Shown: positions 53,984-64,000 of the stretch, one piece after another
Numbering within the stretch: position 1 is the first letter of the stretch
Layout of the letters: the number at the start of each line of letters is the position of its first letter
Translations under genes and position numbers: made by a program
The notes under the pieces: generated by a model
Database searches by the model: none
What the model saw: only the letters and a program-made list of their open reading frames with translations
Told to the model about the DNA's origin: nothing
From: Symbiodinium sp. CCMP2592
Taxonomy: Eukaryota > Sar > Dinophyceae > Suessiales > Symbiodiniaceae
Assembly: GCA_905221615.1 (NCBI GenBank)
Contig: CAJNDT010005880.1
Location: 1,564,001 to 1,628,000, forward strand
Reading direction: 5' to 3'
DNA length: 64,000 nt

Positions 53984-55160
53984 CATGGGCTGTGCAGATG
54001 CCTGGAGGTCCCGCTCCGCTGCGCAACAGGCCTTGCAGTCCCAGGAGTGCCGGCTGAGTGTCTAAGATCGGTCGAACGAGCAAGTCTTGCAAAAGTGTGC
54101 GCCAGCAGCATGATAGTTAACACTTTTGGGGCATCCTGCTATTGCTAGTTCTGCCCGAGCAGACGTAGAGCGCCTTGCCTTAAGTCCAGAAATAGGCCCT
54201 GCAGAAAGAATCGCACGGGTGCGGCTTGCGCTTGCAGGAAGTCCAGGAGCTCCTGTACCTCGACTCAGATGGGAGTTTCCGAAAACTAGGGATACCTTAA
54301 TTTGGGGTCCTTGTAATGAGGATCCTACTATGTAGGGTGCTATACTAGGGTCCCCTATGTTCTGGGAGAGATGGAGGGTGGATGAACTGGACGGGCTTCA
54401 GAAAGACAGGTAGTTTGGAGGCCTTCGTGGATTCAACAGATGTTGAGGGTGCCAGCTCCAACTGTGGGTCCCGAGCATAGAAGTTGTGTGGCGACTGCTT
54501 GAGGTTGAACTTCCAATCCGAGGCGGCCCGAAAGTCAGACAGCCTTTGTGGCCTTTGGATGCACGGCACGGCATGTCCATTCCAAGTTTGCACCTGGCAT
54601 CAGAAGCGAGCTCCAGCTGGTGACTGGCATTAGTTGGACAGTCTTGAAACTACGGGGTAAGTGTCTGCCAATTGCGATGCGAGAGATCCTTCCTTCTCGT
54701 TTACAAGGAAGCAATCTGCAATTGCTCACGTTGGCTTCGGGCTCCTGTCGCATTTGGCCAGACCAGCACCGATGCGCGCTATGCAAAGCATGATCTGGTG
54801 CGGCTCTCGGAAACGCAACTAGTCGTCATAATGATGACAGTACTTGTTCTTATCACAAGATGAATAATTATAGAGACCTGCCCGAGGTGAAAACTCTGCT
54901 GCAGTGGCATTCGAACTGGCTCAGTGGCCTCCTGGACAGCCAGGCTTCAGCGGCTGTCCGGACCATGCCCACAGAGCCACCAAGAAAATTTACACCCCTT
55001 CTTGGTGCAGGTCTTCGAGCTGATGTCGCAGTTTGCCGAGCAGGGGTGCGCCCTCACATGCCGATGTGGATTGGCTGCCGTTCAGATCGGATGTTGCCAC
55101 GCCAGGCCATACTGGGTGCCCCGCGCTGCAGGGACTGCCATGAGAGATGAGGCAGCCTAG
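53984..55160 (+). CDS. Unknown multi-exon gene (3' part)
   Basis: An exon ending at 54,044 (ADAWRSRSAAQQALQSQ) joins 54238-54274 (EVQELLYLDSDG) through a 193-nt GA-AG intron in phase. Later 54887-54943 (VKTLLQWHSNWLSGLLDSQ) joins 55011-55160 (VFELMSQFAEQ, Cys-rich tail) through a 67-nt GC-AG intron, ending in TAG. The link between the two pairs is not shown, so there may be two genes. Helical; no family recognised. A palindromic repeat copy begins right after 54,274. Confidence 0.45.
54275..54370. repeat. GGGGTCCTTGTAATGAGGATCC repeat copy
   Basis: Same order of words as at 50.4-50.7 kb: TTTCCGAAAACTAGGG, TTGGGGTCCTT, GAGGATCCTACTA, then TACTAGGGTCCCCTAT. It abuts a predicted exon. Confidence 0.75.
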
Positions 55161-57480
55161 GCCTAGAGAAGCATCGTCGTTTTGTGCGGCCAAGTTGGTT
55201 GCAATTTATCGCTCAAGACCTCCCAGGCTGCACAGGCCTCTCAGGTTTTGTGACACCGTGAACAGCCCTGCGCGGGAAAAGACGGATTCCCTCATGAGGA
55301 CATGCACGCGACGACAAGCAGTTCCAACCCACACCTGAAAATTTCAATCCAAGGCGCGCATTGTCGGCCGGTCGGCTCAAGACAGCAAACCACAAAGCAT
55401 GGCTGTTTGAAGACAAGCTTCCGTGATGCTTGACATGACGGTGAACCTCTGTATGAAGCCAAGCCATATTCCAACAATTCACTTCTCCTCAGCCCCGACC
55501 ATGCACTTGGCCTGTTTTGTTCTGCATGTAGCTTTCACTTTACGTATTGCAACCACAACTAATAAAGACAGTCGAAGATTCGAGCAGCATTTCCTGTCAT
55601 TGCAAGGGCCACGCCAGACGGAGACAGACGTAGAGACAGACGGACAGGCAGACAGAACATCGTCCGGCAGGGCCAGCACAAACAAACGGCTCATAGTCTA
55701 TGTGTGCATACATTATACATATATATATATAGATGTGCACATGCTCATCTATCTGTAGAAGGAGACCGCTCCATGCCAAAGCGCAGACAGGCCGCTGATT
55801 TCAGATCTTTCTGTTAAGAGAGCGAGCTGTCGGTCTCGAAAGGCTGTGCTCCGTCCTCGGAGTGCGAGGCGGGTAGAGGCCGCTTGGCTAGAATCTGCAA
55901 GAACAGGAGCCGAATATAGTACAATGTAGCGCAAGCAATATAAGATCAGACCATGTCATGCAGTACGATCAACTACGCGGCTCCGCGTCTAACTTGGACA
56001 CAGTGTTCGGATGCGGAGCTGAGCCTGCGTCCAGGTTGCCTGTTCTCGCTCACGATCACGCAGCCGGACGCACAAAGTGCACAGGATTGGGAAATTGTGG
56101 TGTTTGATCTCGTACATATTCACGTACATACTGGGGTGCAAAATACTCGTAGCTTCGATTTCCACCCAGACGAATCTCGAAGGCGAGGGTGCTCGACAAG
56201 GGGTTTGGGTACTGAGCTAAATGACTTGCCAAGGTCCTGCAAGCGAGTGCAGAGCTAGCCGGCAGCCCGCGGCAAATGTTGATCCATAACTGCGATAGTT
56301 GGAGTGCACTACCTGGGCGTTCTGCAGTGAAGCGTGAGAAGCCAGGTCGGCAGAGCGCTATCAGCCAAGAAGTGAGAGGAGACGCCAAGCAGCACTCAGA
56401 TAGATGCTCATTGGGGACAGTCGCCTTAGACAAGATCCCAGCTCCCTCTGACAACGCCGAGGTAGCAGCGACGGTGCCCGACATGAGCTGGAGCCGGAGA
56501 GAGAGGAAGAGGAGGAGCGGAGATTGTGCATGGGGCAGCCCCTAGCCACACGAACCGACGCGCGGTACCAGCTGCAAGGATCCTGAGGAGTACCACGCGG
56601 AATCAGAGGCACGACTGGCGAGGTTGTGCCAGGGATTGCTGTGAGCATTCGGACAACGGGACAACGAAACCGCGAGTTTGGTTTTTAGGAGGCGGAGGAG
56701 GAGCGGAGAGCTTCGAGTGGCAAGCGAAAAAGCTCATGCCTCGGGTGGATGCGTTGCACAGCTCCGGTCAGCGCCTCTGGCATGGAAGCATGAACTCGCT
56801 GAACATCCCTGAGGGCGTAGGCAGCGATCCCCGGGAGGACTTCGGGGAAGTAGGAGGTTTGAGATTTACCCGCTTGTGTAGATTACTGGAGTTGGACGCC
56901 GGAAGGGCGACTTGACACCGAATACTTAGTTTGCTGAGATTCTGTTGAGATTGAGCTGGTGTAAGCAGGAGACGCAGAGCCGGAGAAGCGCAGAAAGGCG
57001 CATGAGGGGGAGATACAGTGAGAGATTGGACGAGTTGGGAGGTTGGTCCTATGTCGAAATGCATGCTGCTTTTGCGCAGCTCAGTCCCAGAAGCTGGACA
57101 GGTGCGGAAGGTTCGCCGGCACAAGTCACAGAGGGACGAGCAGGTTCCGGCCTTGCTGAAGTTTTCCTTGCCGGCTTGCACTGCTTTGCTTGATTGCGGT
57201 GAGACGGGATGCCCACGTGTGGGCCTCCCGCTGGGTAGTGCTTATTTCTCAAGGCGTGAGAACAAGGAGCCGCGTCTATATGCCGCGGCACAACATCTTA
57301 CTTGCATGCAACTGGCCATGAGACAAACAGACGTCCCTGCACCGAACAGCGCAGACAAACTGGGTCTCCGGCACCACCGTATCTTCTGCATAGCTCATGG
57401 GCGACCGGTGCGTTGAGCCACAACTCCGTTCACAGCTTACAGCAAGGCCGGGCTGCAGAAATGGACAGTCTCAGTATGCA
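55161..57480. other. No firm gene
   Basis: Open frames of 90-140 codons occur (for example + 55,953-56,258 and + 56,526-56,915), each with protein-like patches but no family and no exon chain. A short TA run is at 55,715-55,732. Confidence 0.45.
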
Positions 57481-57640
57481 TATACATGTATAATAATTGT
57501 ATATAGTTATATATGTATACACACACACGCAACCAGATATGTATATATATATATATATATATGTGCAGATTTAGACAAACAGATGTAGATGTATGTGTGT
57601 GTATATATATATACACATATGGTACCCCCCCCCCCAAGAT
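57480..57640. repeat. (TA)n/(TATG)n microsatellites and a poly(C) run
   Basis: TATATG runs at 57,540-57,562 and 57,600-57,620, then C10 near 57,627. Confidence 0.9.
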
Positions 57641-57779
57641 CCATGTATTTTGTCTGTTTTCACCTCTTTCCCCCTCGCGAGCATCTCCTCACGACCATTC
57701 TTCCAGTCGCCATCGTCTCCTCATGACGGCACAAACCCCTCCTTCCACTCACATGTCTCGGATCATCTCCTCATCACTG

Positions 57780-58172
57780 CCCATATTGGAACCCAATGCC
57801 GCCCAATATTTCAATATGGCTTTCCCGGGGCCCGGCCCATATTGAAATATTGAACCACATTGAGTTTCAATATGGTGGATCCAAGATCCAAGATTGCACG
57901 GGACTCTCGGGGAGGAATCTTGGATCTTGGATCTGCTATATTTAAATTCAATATGTCCTCAATATTTCAATATTGCTCTCCCTGAATCTAAGATTCCTTG
58001 CAGGAGTGCCGTGCAATCTTGGATCTTGGATCCGCCATATTGAAATGCAATATGGCCTCAATATTTCAATATGGCTTTCCCTGAATCCAAGATTCCTTTC
58101 AGGAGTCCCGTGCAATCTTGGATCCGCCATATTGAACATCAATGTGTTTCAATATTTCAATGTGGTCCTCTG
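57780..58172. repeat. Minisatellite of about 97 bp with palindromic CAATATTTCAATATTG words
   Basis: Two adjacent direct copies start at about 57,958 and 58,055 and share CAATATTTCAATAT, TCCCTGAATC, AAGATTCCTT, CAGGAGT, CCGTGCAATCTTGGATC and GCCATATTGAA. A third copy at 57,808-57,957 includes part of the unit in inverse orientation, so the array can fold. Confidence 0.85.
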
Positions 58173-59839
58173 CCCTTCTTGGTTTGTTATCTTCACAGCT
58201 CCTGTGTCAGTCTGCATGTGCATGTCTGCGGCACCAAAGTCAAACAAACCAGTGGCCATGCACTGTCACTGAACAACCAATCTTTTTGGAGGCCTGGGGA
58301 GCTAGCCTGAAAGACTGGGCAAGATTGGTTTTTGTGACCGTAAAGCACGTTGGCAAAACGTGGTTTCTTTGGGACAGTACAGCACTTTTGCAAGAACATC
58401 GCTAAAATGCTGTTCCAAAGAGAATTTGCTGAGTGACCCGCGCGGTGCAGAATGTCTTCTTGCGCCCTATTAGTGTTCTAATTTACCGAGGACTTGTGCT
58501 TTGCCGCCTCATTGAAAGCTGGGTTCATTAAATTCTAGCTCATGGACTCACTCCGAAACCTTGAATCGCAGCAGTACATTGGGAAAGCAGTTTGCTCGCC
58601 TGGGGGATCAAACCATGACGTGTATCAAAAGTAACAATGACATCCATTTGTGTTTCAAATTTCTTTTTATAGGTATTTAGGTGAAACTTGGCTTGGTTGT
58701 CATGTGCAACTGTACAACACTTACAACCACTACCACGGTTTATTTGTTTTCTTAGAGACGGTAGAGAGATGCATTTTGTTTTTGGCTGTCACTGTCACTG
58801 ACTGTTTAATGTTTACATTTATCCGATTGCACAAGTCCTGATGCAAAAGGATGATAAATGTGATGCTTCAGATTCAGTGTACACGATTACATAAATGATT
58901 AAACCTGCAGGGTAAATGAAATAATATAGTGTAAGTGAAGGAGTGTCTTAATGTTGTTTCATTAGTCCCACCTAAATAATTGGAAATGAACATATTTTGG
59001 CTTTATGAGAGAATGACAAATGCCTTAAGGCATTTTAGCAGGAGTTTAGTTACTAGCATAAGGGCAAGGCGGTAGTAGTAAACCAGGATCAAGGCTAGGG
59101 CCTGAACGTAATTAATGTTCATGTTTGGTTACTACTCGTAGTAGTTGACTGTAGTAGTAGTAGTAGTAGTAGTAGCAGCAGCAGCAGCAATAGTATTATG
59201 ACTCTTGTGGTGGTTTGATACAACCATAATGATGAGACTTGACAAAGTGGTAGGAATTTATTACCAACATTGAGAGTAATGTGGTGAAGATTAAGATTTA
59301 GTAGAAACAGTACTCGCAGCACGAGTATTTATAATAATAGAATTAGTAGTAGCAGCAGCAGTAGTCGTAGTAGCAGTAGCAGTATAAGAATAGTGCTAGT
59401 AGTATTAGTAGTAGTATTAGTAGTAGTAGTAGTTGTAGTTGTAGTTGTAGTTGTAGTCGTAGTAGTTGTTGTTTTTGTTGTTGTTATAAGTAGCAGTAAG
59501 TAGTAGTAAGTAGTGGTAAGCAGTAGTCGCTGCAGCATATGCCACGACAAGAAGCAGAGCCACGAAACTGGTACTTGTATCCAAAGTTGAGTATTGTGTT
59601 ATGATGCGCATAAACAGCAGGCGCAAAAGAATCGATACAGAATCTCATGGTATTTACAGTGTTTTCGGCTCCCAGCTGCAACAACACACAGATTACATGG
59701 TCGAGATTGCTCCTGGGGGGTTACTATCTCAATGGCAGTAGTAGGAGCAGGCACAGAAGCAGCAGCTGCTGCGAACAGGTCGACATGCTTGGGTTTGTTG
59801 GTATGTACGGGGCTGGGGGGGAGGGTGGTGGTGGCATAG

Positions 59840-59870
<31 letters not shown>

Positions 59871-59911
59871 TTTATTTATTTATTTTTATATATATATATA
59901 TATATATGTTC

Positions 59912-59942
<31 letters not shown>

Positions 59943-60052
59943 GTTTATATACGTAGGCAGTCGCACGAGGTCTGAGATCACTGGTAGACTGCCTAAGCCG
60001 TAAGAGCACGCCAAAGAGTTAAAAAACATGGATCTTTCAGGGGGGGTAGCCC

Positions 60053-60083
<31 letters not shown>

Positions 60084-60232
60084 ACTGGCCAGAACACACT
60101 GCCTTCCCCAATCCGAAGGCATCGCCATGTCTTCAAGACATCACTGCGATGCTTACAAGACCTGGCGCATGCCTTAGCGTGCCCAGAGTGTCTGTGTGTG
60201 TAGGATCTTTCTAAGATCCAGGCCCGTGCACC
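58173..60232. other. Intergenic, locally AT-rich, repeats
   Basis: 58.6-59.1 kb is clearly AT-rich with no long frame. (TAG)n triplets fill 59,150-59,190 and 59,340-59,520. TA runs lie at 59,838-59,866, 59,885-59,930 and 60,053-60,080. No gene seen. Confidence 0.65.
59340..59525. repeat. (TAG)n triplet array
   Basis: TAG with CAG, TTG and TCG variants; a smaller block is at 59,148-59,190. Thr/Tyr/Leu antisense frames are artefacts. Confidence 0.93.
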
Positions 60233-60266
60233 GTGGGTCGGCGTTCCACAATTAGGGTCACTTGGA

Positions 60267-60521
60267 TTGGGCCCAGGGCATATCGCACTCCAAACCCTAG
60301 GCTTCAGCTACGAAAGGGGAATCATAGAACCAAAAGAAGCCGCACTCAAACAAAAACACGGGGCCAGAGACAGCAGAATGGATCCGGAATTGCGATTGCA
60401 CATCCTGAGCGCTCAAATCGCAAGAAGCACGGGAGATGTCACCAAGATTGCAACAGATGAGCTATTTTTTGAGCCAGCAGGATTCAGGACACATGGCGAG
60501 CTTTTCGAAAAATCTGCATAG
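60267..60521 (+). CDS. Possible coding ORF, unknown
   Basis: An 84-codon frame that reads like ordinary protein throughout: GIIEPKEAALKQKHGARD, MDPELRLHILSAQIARST, TKIATDELFFEPAGF, ending in TAG at 60,519. It follows an AG|G acceptor near 60,299. No family recognised; possibly a terminal exon. Confidence 0.4.
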   Translation: MGPGHIALQTLGFSYERGIIEPKEAALKQKHGARDSRMDPELRLHILSAQIARSTGDVTKIATDELFFEPAGFRTHGELFEKSA

Positions 60522-60932
60522 GGAGAACTTCGACCCTTTCGCAGCTTGTTTGCAACAACCGATCTCCAGCTAAGCCGTCGGTACCAGCAGCATTCCAAAT
60601 TCCAAGCAACACTTGTCAGGCAGACAGCACAACCGACGCAGATGCTGGAAGTGTGGCGTTGGGTCTGCATCCTCACATCAAGCCAGATGCTTTGGGAGGT
60701 GTCATGCCCACCCGCGCCCTACGCCCCCGCATCTCTGGTGATGCTTTCTTGCAGGGGATGGTGTACATGCAGTGAAGAAGGATGAGAGCCGTGGCTTTTC
60801 CAGCCCGAACACGGAGCGCCAAGCGCACATGCGGAGGAAAGCTTGGGGCGACGACTGCGGCGAGTAGCATGCCTCCTGAGCGAAAGCACGTAGAAGAGAT
60901 CCTAAACCTGTGCGACACGAAATCGTAATGCC

Positions 60933-61110
60933 GGGTACTCCTCAATCACTGAAGCGGTCGCGCAAGAGAGCTTTGAACAGCAAATCGATGTGTTTGTTGT
61001 TTGCCTGGCCGAGGAGCTGGTCGACGTTTGGCAGTGCTACTCCTTAGCTGTGGCCCGGTTGGAAGCTCTCCGGTCCGGACAGAGGCATTTTCACACTAGT
61101 AGTAGCTTTT
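60933..61110 (+). CDS. Possible exon, unknown
   Basis: A frame without ATG reads ITEAVAQESFEQQIDVFVV, then CLAEELVDVWQCYSLAVARL, to a stop in the following AGTAGTAG repeat. Strongly helical and protein-like; it may belong to a gene upstream of the NHL gene. Exact ends unknown. Confidence 0.4.
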
Positions 61111-61465
61111 AGTAATAATGACAATAGTAATAATGGCACAGTAATTTTCAGTTATACTAATGGTATGCACAATAATAAGCATGGTGCTGCTTCGAACAGA
61201 GGTGCTCTGATCAGCCAAGGCTTTGGCGGGCTTGCTGCAGCAGGACAGTCCCTGACCGACTGAGCTTTGCTGCAGGGTTGCCTGAGATCTCCCACATAGC
61301 CGAGGATCATCTCATCCTGAACTGCTGGCACTACCTCATACCTCAACTTTCTCATCCAACAGACAAGGGCGAAGTCGTAGCAGGTGGACAACAGGGTGAA
61401 GGCAGATCTGGGATGAAAGCATTGTGGTCACTACCATTGCCTTGCCGATTCATCAGCTTTGCGAG

Positions 61466-64000
61466 GTGACCTGGATCTCAGCTATCCGCAGCGCGTGGCT
61501 TGCTGTGCCGATGGGTCCCTGCTTGTAGCCGATCCAGAAAACGACCGCATCTGCCGGTGGAGGAAGCCTGCGACATGTGTTCGTTGCACCTTTCCACGTT
61601 AACTTGTTCGGGCTGTGGAGGAACGGTCGCGGTCAGCCGCTGGGGGAGTTCAGCAAGGCTGAAGACGATGATTCCGTCAGCTACGCCGTGCCTTGGTATC
61701 TCTAGACTCTAGGCTGTGGTCGTGACCGGAACTGCACGAGGCTTGGCATGAAACGCCAGAGCTTCCCAGCCAAGTTGCCCAGTGCCCCCCCACACTCGGA
61801 CTTGAGGTGTGCTTGGACTGTGACGGCTCTATCCTTGCTACAACGTATCAGGGCCTGGCTCGTTGGGACTGGCGCGTTGGAGAGGAGACGACTTCGCGTG
61901 TGTCCTAAAATTTTTGAGGAGATTCCGCTACCGGCAATCAGGACCGCTTGTGCCAAGACGCTGCAGCTGCAAATTTGGCGGACCACTGCGGTCTTTGTGC
62001 AAGCCCAGAGGGTGTTGTGGCTACTCGCTTGAACGAAAGCGAAGTTCATGAATCTTTCGAGCCTGTGGCCCGCGCCCACGAAACCCCACAATTCACAATT
62101 CACTCTCAAGAGCTACATGTTTGAATCTGCAGCTGCAGCCATCGCAGGCAGTACTCGTGACAAGTGAGTGCATACTGCATGCTGAATGCAGATCTACCTG
62201 AAGAGTGTTTGCAAGAGTCTGATGCATGAGGTTGCCGATCATCTGCTGCATGGCTGCACCCACTGCCTTGTAGGCGAAGTTTGGACAGGTCATAGCAGAT
62301 TGCAGAATCAGCTGACGCAACCCCGACTTGGCAGCAAATCTCTTAGGAATGGGAGAGTGGTTCGATTCCTCCACCGAGGCATGGATACTGAGTGGTCTTT
62401 GTTGCCGCTGTTTCTACTTCTAATGTCTGTCGCTGTCATAGCTGCCACTTCAGATCAAATGTCCGACGCAAGAAGGAAACCTTTCACGGAGGCAGTGGTA
62501 CCAGCACAAACTGCCAGAGAGAGTGCCGGCGAACAAAACAAGCTCGTAAGTGGATTGTACGAGTACTTCGGGTTTCATTTCAAAACTACACGGACATAAC
62601 TTATTAGTAACTCGTACATGCCGCGCAAGAACTCTCTCGAGATGGGGGCAAACAGCAGCTAGAACGATAAATTGCCAACCGCAAATCATAACGGCAACGC
62701 TGTCGCACGGAGCAACAGGCAGCAGCTGCACAATTGCTCCGGACATCTCCGGACGTTGACTTTGGATAGTAAACGCAATCCGAATTAGACTAGCGTTGAA
62801 TTGTCTTGCGTCTGTTGCATGTGGGCCGGCCCAGGTCACAGGGTGGGTGTGCGTGTATGTGGAAGAGAGATACTACTCAAGTGTGCGCCTGTGCGGCTTT
62901 GTGTTATTTTTAACTTTGTGAGTGTGGGGACTTCTCTCGTCCAAGAGGTAAGGGGCTCACCATCCACCTTTCTGCAGGGTGCAGAGGAGGTGTGGAGGGG
63001 CTCCGCCCAACGAAGCTCTCCTACCCCAAAACGAATCATCTCTTCTTGCTTTGCAGCCATTCTTGATGCCGAACATAAGTGTGAAGATGCGCCGGCGTCC
63101 CAGCCAGTCATCTTCAGTTATGAGCATGCATGCAGTTTTCTCGGGTCGTAATTTTTGCTCACATGTGGGGATCGAATGCTTGCTGCAATGCATGTCAGAC
63201 TCGTGAAGCCCTTGTGAAACACTCTAAGTGGACGGCCCCTCCCGGCGCTGCTACCTCCAGTGATGAAAGGTCTTGCAATGTATCGCCATGCAGCTGCGCT
63301 ATACCATTGCGAGGACGATCAAAGTTGCTATTGCCATTGCGGGCATTGTTGCCATTAGTCATTAGTACTTGTCCGGCGGTTCTTGTTTAATGCATAATCT
63401 TACCAAAAATGAATTACCTTTACGATACCAATCATATGAAAAATGCGCTATCGCGACTACCATGGCCACTACCACCTTACGACACCTTAAACTTCTGGCA
63501 GTATTGCTCCCGCCAAACGTGCAGAGCATCACTCACTTCAAATGCGCAGGTGGTTTCGAGGAACTGATCCGACAAGGCGACACATGTCGTGGACGCGCTT
63601 TGGAGCGGCCCTGCGATGTGACCTTCGGCCCAGGTGAACTTGGCAGCGTTTGCGAGGGTTGGTGCAATGGTATAAGTTGTCATTTCTGAAATTCCGGCGA
63701 AGCAGACTGGTCGTTGTACTGTACTGATGGTGTACATCACAAGTCACAAGTTGCACACCGGTGGTACAAAGACCGGAGTCGCGCCACAGAACGTAGCTGA
63801 AGGTGGATCTCTCCTAGTTGCGGACCGCACGGCCGGGCGGGTGCTCTGTCGCAGTGCGCGGGGCGAGCTGTCCATTGTCGCAGACGGGCTTGCCTGGCCC
63901 TACTCACTTGTGCCCTGGTCAAGTTTGAACCCTTGATTTCGAACTGTTCGGCGTCGAGCAACTAGACAACCATTGGATATAGGCAGGATGGACGGACAGA
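61466..64000 (+). CDS. NHL-repeat beta-propeller protein (partial, runs off the window)
   Basis: Exon 61466-61556 encodes LDLSYPQRVACCADGSLL then VADPENDRICR, a clear NHL repeat. It joins in phase to 61621-61684 and 61807-61866 (CLDCDGSILATTYQGLARW). Further NHL text appears at 63577 to about 63,645 (ERPCDVTFGPGELGS), at about 63,728 (VYITSHKL) and at 63803-63909 (GSLLVADRTAGRVLC, then GLAWPYSL), whose GT donor at 63,910 points past the window. NHL propellers bind proteins or act as lactonase-like enzymes; the role is unknown here. 61.9-63.5 kb between the two clusters is not resolved. Both ends are open. Confidence 0.65.

Noticed and set aside
1..64000. CRISPR arrays, bacterial operons, Shine-Dalgarno sites
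   Set aside because: Spliced genes and eukaryotic families throughout; tandem repeats here are microsatellites without unique spacers.
1..64000. rRNA and tRNA genes
   Set aside because: I saw no rRNA segment and no convincing tRNA cloverleaf by eye; a covariance-model scan would be needed to exclude tRNAs.

Overview
The window looks like nuclear DNA of a dinoflagellate. I base this on gene structure, not a database match. Three genes can be rebuilt exon by exon because their proteins belong to recognisable families, and their reading frames stay intact through 46 predicted introns. By my hand reading 29 of these start with GC, 10 with GT and 7 with GA, and every one ends in AG followed by G. 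Non-GT donors with AG|G acceptors, dense microsatellites and genes all on one strand fit dinoflagellates. I cannot name the genus.

Layout. 1-5.6 kb: weak open frames only. 5,630-18,513: a MOK-like (RCK/MAPK-superfamily) protein kinase in 20 exons, whose fourth intron is about 10 kb and full of microsatellites and a perfect 268-bp duplication. 18.5-21.9 kb: nothing firm. 21,903-23,866: a membrane-anchored Gfo/Idh/MocA oxidoreductase in 5 exons. 23.9-30.6 kb: mostly repeats, including an AT-rich island. 30.8-31.95 kb: decayed retrotransposon fragments. 34.3-36.1 kb: two multi-exon genes of unknown function. 37-39.6 kb: further coding signal, ending in an unrecognised gene at 38,861-39,630. 42,486-43,556: an unknown helical protein that stops 19 nt before the next gene. 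43,576-49,533: VTC4-like polyphosphate polymerase (SPX domain plus catalytic tunnel domain, 24 exons). 50,910-52,441: exons of a VTC-type transmembrane domain. 53.9-55.2 kb: an unknown multi-exon gene. 55.2-60.2 kb: repeats, including a minisatellite of about 97 bp. 61.47 kb to the end: an NHL-repeat propeller gene that runs off the window.

Functionally, the clearest unit is VTC4 plus the adjacent VTC transmembrane exons, which would together make and translocate polyphosphate into an acidocalcisome or vacuole, normally under inositol-pyrophosphate control through SPX. The kinase probably acts at cilia, as MOK does elsewhere. All genes I could decode lie on the + strand, as in a unidirectional gene array. 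Most long open frames in the window are microsatellite artefacts or antisense shadows.
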